Shown: positions 43,177 to 51,882, counted from the first letter of the stretch. The stretch: 52,424 bases of DNA from Chryseobacterium sp. (GCA_027492795.1 JAPUEB010000034.1:11401-63824), one strand, 5' to 3'. The notes: generated from the sequence alone by a model not told the origin. Made by a program: numbers and translations.

Positions 43177-44055
43177 ATGGTAGAAAAGTTTCTAGAATAC
43201 GCAGCCTTCGAAAAGCGGTACTCGCCACATACGATAACGAGCTACCGTAAGGATTTAGAAGATTTCCAGCAATTCTACATTCATACGGAAGCATCCTATG
43301 ATTTACTAAATTCAAACAAAAAAGTCATTCGGAACTTTATAGTCCACTTAAGTGAGCAAAATATTTCTAAAAGAAGCATCAATCGCAAACTTTCCACACT
43401 TCGCAGTTTTTTTACATTTTTATTAAAGATAGGTGAGATTTCGGTATCGCCTTTAGAAACCATTTCGTCATTAAAATTTTACGCTGAAAAACAGATACCT
43501 TTCTCAGAGGATGAAATGGATGACTTAAAGAAAAATGTTATTCCCCAAAAATATAGTCTTTTAAAGGAAGTGATTATCGAAACCCTGTATCAAACAGGCA
43601 TCAGAAAAGCAGAGCTCTGCAATTTGCTTCTGGATAACGTAGATTTTGCTGAAAAAGAATTAAAAATCATCGGAAAAGGTAACAAAGAAAGGGTGGTGCC
43701 AATTTCAGAAGAATTATGCAGCAAACTTATGCAATTCTCGGACACGAGGAAGCCATTGAAAAGCAATGAGATGTGGTTTTTCATTAACCAAAAAGGAAAA
43801 AAACTCAATGAAAAATTTGTGTATTCTACAGTTAATTCCTACTTTAGTATAGTAACTTCCAAAAAAAAGAAAAGTCCTCATATTCTGAGGCACAGTTTTG
43901 CAACCCATGTATTGAATAATGGAGCAGAGATATCAAAAGTGAAAAAAATAATGGGACATGCATCGTTAGCTTCCACACAGGTTTACACAAATGCAGACAT
44001 TGAACAGCTGAAAAAAGTATTCGACGCAGCCCACCCAAGAGCAAAAAAAGAATAA
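43177..44055 (+). CDS. Tyrosine recombinase, XerC/XerD type
   Basis: The protein has 292 residues. The N-terminal SAM-like domain (YSPHTITSYRKDL) is followed by the catalytic domain with Arg in YQTGIRKAELCNLLL, Lys in IGKGNKERVVP, HILRHSFATH (H and R), HASLASTQ and the nucleophile Tyr in QVYTNADIEQLKKVF. The position between rpsU and the ribosome hibernation gene is the usual flavobacterial place for a Xer protein that resolves chromosome dimers at dif. Whether it is XerC or XerD is not clear from sequence. The ATG at 43177 lies after the rpsU terminator. Confidence 0.9.
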   Translation: MVEKFLEYAAFEKRYSPHTITSYRKDLEDFQQFYIHTEASYDLLNSNKKVIRNFIVHLSEQNISKRSINRKLSTLRSFFTFLLKIGEISVSPLETISSLKFYAEKQIPFSEDEMDDLKKNVIPQKYSLLKEVIIETLYQTGIRKAELCNLLLDNVDFAEKELKIIGKGNKERVVPISEELCSKLMQFSDTRKPLKSNEMWFFINQKGKKLNEKFVYSTVNSYFSIVTSKKKKSPHILRHSFATHVLNNGAEISKVKKIMGHASLASTQVYTNADIEQLKKVFDAAHPRAKKE

Positions 44056-44179
44056 AAGCGACCTATAAATTTTGTAAACATTAAATTATTTAAATATGAA
44101 ATCGGCATGATTTGCAAATCCAAGCACAATATCGATAGACGATTGCATAAGGCCTTTAAAAAACAATAAATATCTACAT

Positions 44180-44470
44180 ATGAAAATTACAGTACAGTCA
44201 ATGGGATTGACACCACACGAACCACTTGAAGAGCATATCGAAAAAAAATTAAGCAAACTTGATAATTATTATGATAAAATAGTAGAATGTAAAGTTTACC
44301 TGAAGGTAGAAAACAAATCCGATAAAGAGAACAAAACCGCCGAAATTTTACTTGCAGTCCCAGGAGATGACATAGTGGTAAAAAAGACTACGGCAAGCTT
44401 CGAAGAAAGTTTGGATCAATGCGCAGAAGTAGCTAAAAAGCTATTAATCAAGAAAAAAGAGATGGCATAA
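44180..44470 (+). CDS. hpf: Ribosome hibernation-promoting factor (HPF/RaiA)
   Basis: The protein has 96 residues, the short HPF type. It starts MKITVQSMGLTPHEPLEEHI and has the S30AE fold with a basic C-terminus (AKKLLIKKKEMA). It binds the 30S decoding site and inactivates ribosomes in stationary phase. It sits between the recombinase and the tRNA cluster. The 124-bp gap upstream shows no clear gene. Confidence 0.93.
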   Translation: MKITVQSMGLTPHEPLEEHIEKKLSKLDNYYDKIVECKVYLKVENKSDKENKTAEILLAVPGDDIVVKKTTASFEESLDQCAEVAKKLLIKKKEMA

Positions 44471-44510
44471 GTTGCGCCTTGCTAATTTTTTTAAAAAACT
44501 TGAATAAAAA

Positions 44511-44543
44511 TTTGTAAATTTCAAAAAAACTACCTTATATTTG
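44511..44543 (+). promoter_or_regulatory. Promoter of the tRNA cluster
   Basis: TTTG (44511-44514) and TATATTTG (44536-44543) are spaced 21 bp, close to the Bacteroidota consensus. The first tRNA starts 37 nt downstream. Confidence 0.7.
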
Positions 44544-44579
44544 CACTCGCAAAAAGAGAAAAGTTCTTTTGAAATTTTT

Positions 44580-44653
44580 GCCTCCTTAGCTCAGTTGGCC
44601 AGAGCACGTGATTTGTAATCTCGGGGTCGTGGGTTCGAATCCCTCAGGAGGCT
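44580..44653 (+). tRNA. tRNA-Thr(TGT)
   Basis: The acceptor stem is GCCTCCT/AGGAGGC. The D loop, anticodon loop with TGT and T loop TTCGAAT are all intact; length is about 74 nt. CCA is not encoded. Confidence 0.97.
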
Positions 44654-44668
44654 CATTTTTGTAAAATT

Positions 44669-44751
44669 GGGGAGATTCCAGAGTGGCCAAATGGATCAGA
44701 CTGTAACTCTGCTGTCTTACGACTTCGCAGGTTCGAATCCTGCTCTCCCCA
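44669..44751 (+). tRNA. tRNA-Tyr(GTA)
   Basis: The acceptor stem is GGGGAGA/TCTCCCC. The anticodon loop has GTA. A long variable arm, as in class II tRNAs, makes the length about 83 nt. Confidence 0.97.
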
Positions 44752-44834
44752 CATTTTATGAAAAATATTTTGCAAGTTTTAAAATTAGTTTTAAATTTGC
44801 AAACCGTTTACCAACAAATTTTGTAAACAAAATT

Positions 44835-44907
44835 GCGGAAGTAGCTCAGTTGGTAGAGCGTCAGCCTTCCAAGCTGAATGTCGCGAGTTCGACCCTCGTC
44901 TTCCGCT
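44835..44907 (+). tRNA. tRNA-Gly(TCC)
   Basis: The acceptor stem is GCGGAAG/CTTCCGC with a one-base offset. The anticodon loop TTCCAA gives TCC and the T loop is GTTCGAC. Confidence 0.95.
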
Positions 44908-44912
44908 CAAAA

Positions 44913-44948
44913 AAATCACAACCAACAACGGCTTGTGATTTTTTTTTA
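44913..44948 (+). terminator. Terminator-like hairpin after tRNA-Gly
   Basis: AAATCACAA (44913-44921) pairs with TTGTGATTT (44933-44941), followed by a T run. It separates the first three tRNAs from tRNA-Thr(GGT). Confidence 0.7.
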
Positions 44949-45006
44949 AAATTCAAATTGAGAAAAAAATATTTAATTTTGAATCTCGAATTTTGAATTG
45001 AAAATT

Positions 45007-45078
45007 GCCGACGTAGCTCAGGGGTAGAGCGTTTCCTTGGTAAGGAAGAGGTCGTGAGTTCAAATCTCATCGTTGGCT
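45007..45078 (+). tRNA. tRNA-Thr(GGT)
   Basis: The acceptor stem is GCCGACG/CGTTGGC. The anticodon loop TTGGTAA gives GGT and the T loop is GTTCAAAT; length is about 72 nt. Confidence 0.95.
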
Positions 45079-45082
45079 CTGC

Positions 45083-45114
45083 AAAATCTCTCAATTTTTT
45101 GGGAGATTTTTTTT
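45083..45114 (+). terminator. Terminator after tRNA-Thr(GGT)
   Basis: AAAATCTC (45083-45090) pairs with GAGATTTT (45103-45110), followed by T. Confidence 0.75.
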
Positions 45115-45126
45115 GCATTTTAGTTT

Positions 45127-45235
45127 TAGCGCAACGCCACGAAGTGGCTAAATCAATAGCAAAGGGTGAAGCCCTTTGAAAAAAAGTTTTAAAACGAGTT
45201 GGGAAAAAGCCACGAAGTGGAGACATCAAAAAAAT
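45127..45235. repeat. Short palindromic repeats beside the Vsr gene
   Basis: GCCACGAAGTGGC (45136-45148) and GCCACGAAGTGG (45209-45220) are two copies of one palindrome. AAAGGG...CCCTTT (45161-45177) forms a further hairpin between them. They lie between the tRNA terminator and the Vsr stop codon. Confidence 0.75.
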
Positions 45236-45246
45236 ATAGAAAACTC

Positions 45247-45942
45247 CTAATTTTTCTTCAAACTCTTTTTCGCAACACCGTATTGCAGCACATCTTCCGC
45301 AATTTTCAACGTAATTTCGTCTTCCGGATATTTATAATGAAGGATTTCTTGCGTGAACTTCACGGCGGTTTTTTTCCAATTTTCAGGAAATTCAGAGCTT
45401 TTTCTTTCCAAGTAATTTTGAATTAGAGTTTCTTTGTTTGCATTGATTTTCTGTTTCCTCAAAAATTTCTCTTCCTCATATTTTTGTTTCTTGAAATCGA
45501 AAACATCTTTGGTGAAATCGGCTATTTTATCAACATTCTTTTTAATGTCGCTTTCCCAAAATCGCAGAACCGTCCAACCTTCTTCACGGAGTTTTTTGTT
45601 GACTTTAAAGTCCCGCTCCAAATTTCTTTCGATCTTTTCAAACCAAAAGCCGGCGTTTTTCCCAAGTTTTTTCTTCCTCGTTTCCCAGTCTTTCCCGTGC
45701 CAATAATCTCCGTCGGCAAAAATGGCGATTTTGTATTTCGAAATGGTGAAATCTGGTGTTCCAAAAACTTTTTTGTTGTTTTTTCTGTATCGAAGTCCTT
45801 TTGCATACAACGCTTTTCCCAAAACAATTTCTATTTTGGTCCCCTTTGATTTGTTTCCTTGCATGCTTTTTCGGCGCTGTTCGGGAGTGAGCTTGTCCAC
45901 TTCGGTTTTTTTATTTTGATGGATTAAAGTTATCATTTTCAA
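45247..45942 (-). CDS. Vsr-like DNA mismatch endonuclease with C-terminal extension
   Basis: The protein has 231 residues; the Vsr fold covers about 15-145. It includes LTPEQRRKSMQGNKSK, catalytic Asp in FGTPDFTISKYKIAIF, the His-bearing ADGDYWHGKDW, and EGWTVLRFWESDI. Vsr enzymes nick at T:G mismatches made by deamination of 5-methylcytosine, and are usually paired with a cytosine methyltransferase; none is present nearby. Family members are about 130-160 residues; here an extra 80-residue, lysine-rich C-terminus (about 150-231) is not recognised. It lies antisense inside the tRNA-tuf island. Confidence 0.85.
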   Translation of the reverse strand: MKMITLIHQNKKTEVDKLTPEQRRKSMQGNKSKGTKIEIVLGKALYAKGLRYRKNNKKVFGTPDFTISKYKIAIFADGDYWHGKDWETRKKKLGKNAGFWFEKIERNLERDFKVNKKLREEGWTVLRFWESDIKKNVDKIADFTKDVFDFKKQKYEEEKFLRKQKINANKETLIQNYLERKSSEFPENWKKTAVKFTQEILHYKYPEDEITLKIAEDVLQYGVAKKSLKKN

Positions 45943-46036
45943 ACAATTTACATCATAATTATATAGTGTAGAATTTTCATCTTTTTAAAGTTTTCATAAA
46001 AAAAAATCACAAGGCGAAGTTTTAAATAAATTTCAA

Positions 46037-46144
46037 TAAATTTGCAATCCGATATTGATATCAATCCGGTGGCGCATTTTCTATATTTGAAAATCAACTT
46101 TTTATAAAAAAAAGATTTTGATTTTCAAAAAATCACTATATTTG
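46037..46144 (+). promoter_or_regulatory. tuf upstream region with three -7 elements and an inverted repeat
   Basis: Three TAnnTTTG elements precede tuf: TAAATTTG (46037-46044), TATATTTG (46082-46089) and TATATTTG (46137-46144). A perfect 12-bp inverted repeat, TTTGAAAATCAA (46086-46097) and TTGATTTTCAAA (46118-46129), lies between the last two. The third element is probably the main promoter. Confidence 0.6.
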
Positions 46145-46188
46145 CAAACCGAAAATTTAAAATAATCTATAACAAATAATTTAAAATC

Positions 46189-47376
46189 ATGGCAAAGGAA
46201 ACGTTTAATCGTAACAAACCCCACTTGAACATTGGTACTATTGGTCACGTTGACCATGGTAAAACTACCTTAACTGCTGCTATCTCTAAAGTATTATCTG
46301 ATAAAGGTCTTGGAGAAGCAAGAGATTTCTCTTCTATCGACTCTGCTCCAGAGGAAAAAGAAAGAGGGATTACTATCAACACATCTCACATCGAGTACGA
46401 AACAGAAAACAGACACTACGCTCACGTTGACTGTCCAGGTCACGCCGACTATGTAAAAAACATGGTAACTGGTGCTGCTCAAATGGACGGAGCAATTCTT
46501 GTGGTTGCTGCAACAGACGGACCTATGCCTCAAACAAGAGAGCACATCCTTCTTTGTCGTCAGGTAAACGTACCTAGAATTGTTGTTTTCATGAACAAAG
46601 TTGACATGGTAGATGATGCTGAATTGTTAGAACTAGTTGAACTTGAAGTGAGAGATCTTCTTTCTTCTTACGAATATGACGGTGACAACTCACCAGTAAT
46701 TCAAGGTTCTGCTCTAGGTGGTCTTAACGGAGATGCTAAATGGGTTGAAAAAATTGAAGAACTTATGGCTGCTGTTGATACTTGGATCGAGCAACCACAA
46801 AGAGATCAGGATAAGCCGTTCTTGATGCCAATCGAAGACGTATTCTCTATTACAGGTAGAGGAACTGTAGCAACTGGTAGAATCGAGGCTGGTGTAATCA
46901 ACTCTGGTGATCCTGTTGATATCGTAGGTATGGGTGATGAAAAATTAACATCAACTGTAACTGGGGTAGAGATGTTTAGAAAAATCTTGGATAGAGGTGA
47001 AGCTGGTGATAACGTAGGTCTATTGTTGAGAGGTATTGAAAAAACCGACATCAAGAGAGGTATGGTAATCGCTAAGCAAGGATCTGTGAAACCACACAAA
47101 AAATTCAAAGCTGAGGTTTATATCTTGTCTAAAGAAGAAGGTGGTCGTCACACTCCATTCCACAACAAATACCGTCCACAGTTCTACGTAAGAACTACAG
47201 ACGTTACTGGTGAAATCTTCTTGCCAGAAGGTGTAGAAATGGTAATGCCTGGTGATAACTTGACAATTACTGTAGAATTGCTTCAGCCAATCGCTCTTAA
47301 CGTAGGTCTTAGATTTGCGATCAGAGAAGGTGGTAGAACAGTTGGTGCTGGTCAGGTAACTGAAATCATAGACTAA
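46189..47376 (+). CDS. tuf: Elongation factor Tu
   Basis: The protein has 395 residues. GTPase motifs are GHVDHGKT (19-26), DCPGH (81-85) and NKVD (136-139); the C-terminal beta-barrel domains are complete, ending [10 protein letters not shown]. It delivers aminoacyl-tRNA to the ribosome. It is followed by a terminator, tRNA-Trp, secE and nusG, the standard Bacteroidota order. Confidence 0.99.
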   Translation: MAKETFNRNKPHLNIGTIGHVDHGKTTLTAAISKVLSDKGLGEARDFSSIDSAPEEKERGITINTSHIEYETENRHYAHVDCPGHADYVKNMVTGAAQMDGAILVVAATDGPMPQTREHILLCRQVNVPRIVVFMNKVDMVDDAELLELVELEVRDLLSSYEYDGDNSPVIQGSALGGLNGDAKWVEKIEELMAAVDTWIEQPQRDQDKPFLMPIEDVFSITGRGTVATGRIEAGVINSGDPVDIVGMGDEKLTSTVTGVEMFRKILDRGEAGDNVGLLLRGIEKTDIKRGMVIAKQGSVKPHKKFKAEVYILSKEEGGRHTPFHNKYRPQFYVRTTDVTGEIFLPEGVEMVMPGDNLTITVELLQPIALNVGLRFAIREGGRTVGAGQVTEIID

Positions 47377-47391
47377 TTCTATAATTAAATA

Positions 47392-47425
47392 AAAAAGTTC
47401 CGTAAGGAAACTTGCGGAACTTTTT
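47392..47425 (+). terminator. Terminator after tuf
   Basis: AAAAAGTTCCG (47392-47402) pairs perfectly with CGGAACTTTTT (47415-47425). It may be partial, to allow read-through to tRNA-Trp. Confidence 0.8.
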
Positions 47426-47430
47426 AATCT

Positions 47431-47501
47431 ACGGGCATCGTCCAATGGTAGGATACCGGTCTCCAAAACCGTTGATCAGGGTTCGAATCCTTGTGCCCGT
47501 G
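47431..47501 (+). tRNA. tRNA-Trp(CCA)
   Basis: The acceptor stem is ACGGGCA/TGCCCGT. The anticodon is CCA in CTCCAAA and the T loop is GTTCGAAT; length is about 71 nt. Confidence 0.96.
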
Positions 47502-47514
47502 CAAAATTATAAAA

Positions 47515-47718
47515 ATGAGTTTAGCCAATTTTATAAAAGGATCATATCACGAATTTAAAGATAAGGTAGAGTGGCCAAAATGGTCTGAACTTCAGCCTTC
47601 TACAATGGTAGTTACTGTTGCTACAATTCTACTTTCTTTATTTACATTCGGTGTAGATGAGCTTTTCTCCAAAGCTATTAGGAATATCATCAATCTACTC
47701 TCAGGATTGTTCAGTTAA
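47515..47718 (+). CDS. secE: Preprotein translocase subunit SecE
   Basis: The protein has 67 residues with one transmembrane helix (MVVTVATILLSLFTFGVDELF). The amphipathic start (FIKGSYHEFKDKVEWPKWSEL) matches the conserved cytoplasmic SecE helix. It forms the SecYEG channel. The ATG at 47515 lies 14 nt after tRNA-Trp; an earlier in-frame start would lie inside the tRNA. Confidence 0.96.
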   Translation: MSLANFIKGSYHEFKDKVEWPKWSELQPSTMVVTVATILLSLFTFGVDELFSKAIRNIINLLSGLFS

Positions 47719-47735
47719 AAATTTTTCCCAAAAAA

Positions 47736-48278
47736 ATGAGTGATTTGAAATGGTATGTGCTGAAATCCATCAGCGGACAAGAAAATAAGGTAAAAACCTA
47801 TATTGAGAACGAGATGAAACGACTTGGTTTTGAATCTCACGTTACTCAGGTGGTAATTCCTATGGAAAAAGTTATCGTTATAAGAAATGGTAAAAAAGTT
47901 CCAAAAGAAAGACCTTATTATCCGGGTTACCTGATGGTGGAGGCAAATCTTATCGGTGAAATACCCCATATCATCAAAAATATACCCGGAGTTATCTCCT
48001 TCCTTAGCTTAACCAAAGGTGGCGACCCTGTTCCGATGAGAAAATCCGAAGTGAACAGAATGCTAGGAAGAATGGACGAACTTTCAGAATTTGCTACGGA
48101 TGTAGAAATTCCGTTTGTGGTAGGTGAAAACGTGAAAGTGATAGATGGACCTTTCAACGGATTCAATGGAACTGTTGAAAAAATATTGGAGGACAAAAAG
48201 AAACTTGAAGTTTCGGTACTTATTTTCGGAAGAAAAACTCCAATGGAATTGAGCTTCATGCAGGTAGAAAAAGTTTAA
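47736..48278 (+). CDS. nusG: Transcription antitermination factor NusG
   Basis: The protein has 180 residues. The NGN domain (WYVLKSISGQENKVKTYIE, YPGYLMVEA) is followed by a KOW domain (FVVGENVKVIDGPFNGFNGTVEKI). It binds RNA polymerase and couples it to the ribosome. It lies 17 bp after secE in one operon. A strong terminator follows, and rplK, the usual next gene, is not there. Confidence 0.98.
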   Translation: MSDLKWYVLKSISGQENKVKTYIENEMKRLGFESHVTQVVIPMEKVIVIRNGKKVPKERPYYPGYLMVEANLIGEIPHIIKNIPGVISFLSLTKGGDPVPMRKSEVNRMLGRMDELSEFATDVEIPFVVGENVKVIDGPFNGFNGTVEKILEDKKKLEVSVLIFGRKTPMELSFMQVEKV

Positions 48279-48297
48279 TAACAAAAATTTACGATAT

Positions 48298-48324
48298 AAA
48301 CCACCTTTTTTAGGTGGTTTTTTT
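48298..48324 (+). terminator. Terminator after nusG
   Basis: AAACCACCT (48298-48306) pairs with AGGTGGTTT (48312-48320), followed by T. Confidence 0.88.
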
Positions 48325-49396
48325 ATGTAAAAGCGGCATCTCCATCTCCACCGTAAATTATGAAGCCAAGCCCATTACCGAGCTGCGTTTTTACCGCTTT
48401 ATGAATCATGAACTTCCTAATTCTAGCCTTGGTATAAATACTTCCAAGTTTCTCCAAATGCCTGTTGATATTTTCATCAAAAGATATCAAGGAACATATT
48501 TTGTTTTCCAACAGGTACGAATGTAGGCATTCGGCAGCCTCTTCAAAATTGTTTGTGCCGAAATTGAACAACAGTTTTGCACCATTTTTTCTTACAGAAA
48601 GCAGAAGAACGCTTTGCAAGCTGTTGTTGTGGTACACCTTCAAAAAAACATTCTGAAAGTGATGTTCAAAATCCGAAAAACAATATCTCGAATCTTTTTT
48701 TCCATCCAAAATCCAAGGGAAACCAATAATCCAATTGATTTCATTGCTTTTCCTCTGAAAAGAGCTCGCTTTTACAGAATTGTTGATAAACTCGGAAATT
48801 TCTGCATCCATGATTTTCGAAACAGCCAGTTTTTGGAGGCTTTTGCTCTTTTTTGTAAATATTTCTATACAGAAGTTTGCCAACGAATCTATACCTTTAA
48901 GCAAAGGAACTGCTTTTTTTAGCTTATCATTCTTTGTAGGGAGTATTGTTGCCAAATTAAAATAATAATGGAAAGCTTTTCCCTCCAGAAAAGGGATTTC
49001 TTCAAAAAAACCGCTTTTTTTGTATATCGCTTCCGCTACAGGTGTATATTCCGTCAACATTATATTTCCCACATATTCCTCGCACGCTTTAGCAAGTAAA
49101 ATTTGCGCAATTTTTTTACCCCGAAAATCAGAATGGACGAAAATGGTGCTTAACCATCCGATATGTACCCGCTCTTTTTTTAAAAAAAGATCATCTGGAA
49201 GAATACCTATATAGCCCGCTAATTCACCTTCCGAGAATGCTAAAATGAGCAGGGTGTCCTCATGTGTTGCTCTCGGATTGTTAATTTGCGAAATTGCCCT
49301 GTGTTTCGAAATGGGGATGAACCTAAACTCCCCGAACATTTCGGAATTAATTAATTCCTGCAACTGCTTTCTATTATAGGTTTTCAATGTGATCAT
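48323..49396 (-). CDS. GNAT-family acetyltransferase with C-terminal extension
   Basis: The protein has 357 residues. The N-terminal half (1-155) is a GNAT domain with the acetyl-CoA loop FVHSDFRGKKIAQILL and EAIYKKSGFFEE. The C-terminal half (about 170-357) resembles a second, degenerate acyltransferase fold (NEINWIIGFPWILD, RKNGAKLLFNFG). No signal peptide is seen. Its ATG overlaps the stop of the deacetylase gene upstream (ATGA type), so the two are co-translated. A joint role in sugar N-acylation/deacylation is a guess from this pairing. Confidence 0.8.
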   Translation of the reverse strand: MITLKTYNRKQLQELINSEMFGEFRFIPISKHRAISQINNPRATHEDTLLILAFSEGELAGYIGILPDDLFLKKERVHIGWLSTIFVHSDFRGKKIAQILLAKACEEYVGNIMLTEYTPVAEAIYKKSGFFEEIPFLEGKAFHYYFNLATILPTKNDKLKKAVPLLKGIDSLANFCIEIFTKKSKSLQKLAVSKIMDAEISEFINNSVKASSFQRKSNEINWIIGFPWILDGKKDSRYCFSDFEHHFQNVFLKVYHNNSLQSVLLLSVRKNGAKLLFNFGTNNFEEAAECLHSYLLENKICSLISFDENINRHLEKLGSIYTKARIRKFMIHKAVKTQLGNGLGFIIYGGDGDAAFT

Positions 49397-50376
49397 TTGC
49401 GATAGATCTTGTTTTTATTAAATATTTTCTTGATTTGGAAGTACGTTTTCTCAAAATCAATTTCTTTCTGTGCATTGTAACCCCTTTCCATGGGTATGCG
49501 TTGAAGATTTTGCGGAAAACTATCAATTTTAATACCCGCAGTTCCAAAAGTAAACTGAAGTTGGGGATTGTTTTTAAATAATTTTTTAAAAAAAGCATCA
49601 CTCACAGAAAAATCTGTGAAGGGGAATGCAAATGATTCATCCAAAAAATGATTTTCTGTACAAAAATCTATGGACTTCTGTGCGCTCTCGAGCTGTTCCT
49701 CCAAAGATAAATGAAAAAAATACGGGTGATCCCAGCTGTGCGCAGAAATGCCAAACCCTTTTTTTTGTATTTCTTGAAGATCGGCGAGGTTTAAATATAT
49801 TTTTTGTTTTTTTATATAATCGGAAAAGCTGAAATCCAATAGTTTTGCAATTTTTTCCAGATCTTGCTTTTGATGGTAGCTGATTGATTTAACCGAGTTA
49901 ATGATTTTATTTTTTGCGGGCTCATGTAAAGAGAGAAACTGGGCGACTGATTTTAATTTTGCATTATTTGCAGTTTTTAAACTTTCAACAATCAGGCTTG
50001 CCTTAAACCGAAACATCATGTCTTGATTGTCCACAAACGCAGGATTGATGAAATTTACTGCATAAATTCCTTTGCGTTCCAATACTGGCAACACCACATC
50101 TTTAAATTCTACCAAGCCATCATCAAATGTAAGCAGGGCAAAAGGTTTTTTTCCGGTTGAATTATTATTCGTGAAGCTCTCCCAGTCGCAAAATTCAAAT
50201 TTTTGGCACATATAGTCAATGTCTTTTTCAAATTGTGTCAAATTTTTATAGTTAATCACATTTTGAATATGTGGCAACCTTTCATCGCTCACACAGTGGT
50301 ACACCGGAATCAGGTGGGGGATAGGAACCGGTAAACCAGTATCAAAAATAATATGCTTGAAAAACGACTTTATCAT
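49393..50376 (-). CDS. Polysaccharide deacetylase family protein
   Basis: The protein has 327 residues from the ATG at 50376; the frame is open to 50439. The NodB-type domain shows FALLTFDDGLVEF (catalytic Asp pair), a middle insert (about 130-215) and ISAHSWDHPYFFHL (His ligands), then FAFPFTDFS. There is no clear signal peptide. Family members remove N- or O-acetyl groups from surface sugars, chitin or peptidoglycan. It is the first gene of a pair with the GNAT gene. Confidence 0.85.
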   Translation of the reverse strand: MIKSFFKHIIFDTGLPVPIPHLIPVYHCVSDERLPHIQNVINYKNLTQFEKDIDYMCQKFEFCDWESFTNNNSTGKKPFALLTFDDGLVEFKDVVLPVLERKGIYAVNFINPAFVDNQDMMFRFKASLIVESLKTANNAKLKSVAQFLSLHEPAKNKIINSVKSISYHQKQDLEKIAKLLDFSFSDYIKKQKIYLNLADLQEIQKKGFGISAHSWDHPYFFHLSLEEQLESAQKSIDFCTENHFLDESFAFPFTDFSVSDAFFKKLFKNNPQLQFTFGTAGIKIDSFPQNLQRIPMERGYNAQKEIDFEKTYFQIKKIFNKNKIYRK

Positions 50377-50579
50377 GAAGTGTAAATTTAAAAAATATAT
50401 CGGATTTTTCCGCCGCGAAAACATACGATAAAAAAACACCTGAATGCGTTCTTACTGTAGTGGAAATATGTCTGAAAAAGTTTAAAAAGTTTAAAAATTT
50501 TAAAATACTCAATATCAATACCTCTTGAAAAAGACGATTTTTTTATCCACAAAAAAGCCATTTTCTAAAATTATCAGTC

Positions 50580-50587
50580 TAATTTTG
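50580..50587 (+). promoter_or_regulatory. TAnnTTTG promoter of the UmuC gene
   Basis: TAATTTTG is a perfect -7 element ending 17 nt before the ATG at 50605. No E. coli-type LexA box is seen in the 228-bp gap. Confidence 0.55.
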
Positions 50588-50604
50588 TTGAAAATCTTCC
50601 ACAA

Positions 50605-51882
50605 ATGTTTGCCCTCATCGACTGCAATAATTTCTTCGTAAGCTGCGAAAGGACTTTGGATAAAAGTCTTGAAAACGTGCCTGTTGCAGTGCTTTCAAAC
50701 AACGATGGATGCATTGTTTCCCGCAGTCAGGAGGTAAAAAATTTGGGTATTCCGATGGGAGCACCTTTGTTTAAGTACAAAAAGATTATTGAGGAAAATA
50801 ATGTGCGCATTTTCTCGGCAAAATTTGAGCTATACAATTATAAAAGTCAGCAGGTTATTCAGACCGTCTCCTCGCTTATTCCAGATTATGAAGTGTACAG
50901 TATTGATGAAATTTTCTTCAGCTTAAATGGTTTCGAAAGATTTTTCGATTTGGAAAATTACTGTAGAGAAATCCGAAAAAAAGTAAAAGATACAACGGAT
51001 ATTCCTACATGTGTCGGTATTGCGCCCACAAAAACGCTTGCAAAAGTAGCCAATCATATCGCTAAAAAGTTCCCACAGAAATTTGATGGAATTTACACTT
51101 TAGATACTCCCGAAAAAATAGAAAAAGCATTAAAATGGTTTGAAATTGAGGAAATTTGGGGAATCGGAAGAAGATTGGGGGCAAAAATGCGCGATGCAGG
51201 AGTAAACAAAGCCTACGATTTACTCCAAAAACCAGAAATGTGGGTAAAACAAATCATGGGCATCCACGGAACGCGAATGGTGCGAGAGCTTCGGGGAATT
51301 CCGCAATTGGTTTTGGAGGAAGCGCCTTCCGCTAAACAATCTATTGCCACCACCAGAAGTTTTATGGAAATGATTACCGAAAAAGAAGAACTTCGGGAAA
51401 GGGTGAAAAGTTTTTCATTTGCCTGCGCCGAAAAATTGCGCCGACAAAACACCTGCTGCAAAAAAATTACGGTTTTTGTACATACCAATCGTTTTCGGAA
51501 AGAGCTTGGCGTGTATTATGGGGCGCTTTCCTATACTTTTCCCAATCCCAGCAGTTCATCTGTGACGATTTCCAAAGCGGCGAATTTGCTGTTTGAAGCG
51601 ATTTACAAAGAAGGCATCAGTTACAAAAAAGCAGGCGTCATTGTTTCCGATTTTGTTCCGGATAACGAAAGGTTGATCAGCCTTTTTGAAAAAGATGTAG
51701 AGCAAAAACACATCCCGATTATGAAAGCAATGGATTTTCTAAATAAAAAATATGGTAGAGATAAAATTCGACTTGCCTCTCAAAGCGGAAAACCCAATTA
51801 TGAGCGTAAAATCCTCTCTCCGGAGTATGAAAAATTCTTAAAAAACAATACACTTCCGGAAGCCAATTTCAGGTTTCATTGA
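50605..51882 (+). CDS. umuC: Y-family DNA polymerase, UmuC type
   Basis: The protein has 425 residues. Polymerase metal ligands are D6 in MFALIDCNNFFVSCER and D101-E102 in VYSIDEIFF. The fingers/palm motif VAVLSNNDGCIVSRS, helix-hairpin-helix IEEIWGIGRRLGAKM and a DUF4113-like tail complete the UmuC form. It performs translesion synthesis, normally as pol V with UmuD'. No umuD is found within the window, so it is an orphan here or its partner lies elsewhere. Confidence 0.94.
   Translation: MFALIDCNNFFVSCERTLDKSLENVPVAVLSNNDGCIVSRSQEVKNLGIPMGAPLFKYKKIIEENNVRIFSAKFELYNYKSQQVIQTVSSLIPDYEVYSIDEIFFSLNGFERFFDLENYCREIRKKVKDTTDIPTCVGIAPTKTLAKVANHIAKKFPQKFDGIYTLDTPEKIEKALKWFEIEEIWGIGRRLGAKMRDAGVNKAYDLLQKPEMWVKQIMGIHGTRMVRELRGIPQLVLEEAPSAKQSIATTRSFMEMITEKEELRERVKSFSFACAEKLRRQNTCCKKITVFVHTNRFRKELGVYYGALSYTFPNPSSSSVTISKAANLLFEAIYKEGISYKKAGVIVSDFVPDNERLISLFEKDVEQKHIPIMKAMDFLNKKYGRDKIRLASQSGKPNYERKILSPEYEKFLKNNTLPEANFRFH

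Noticed and set aside
44667-44996. Plus-strand reading frame of 109 residues
   Set aside because: It runs through tRNA-Tyr and tRNA-Gly and has no independent support.
44861-45229. Minus-strand reading frame of 122 residues
   Set aside because: It covers tRNA-Gly, tRNA-Thr and palindromic repeats; it is a spurious frame through RNA genes.
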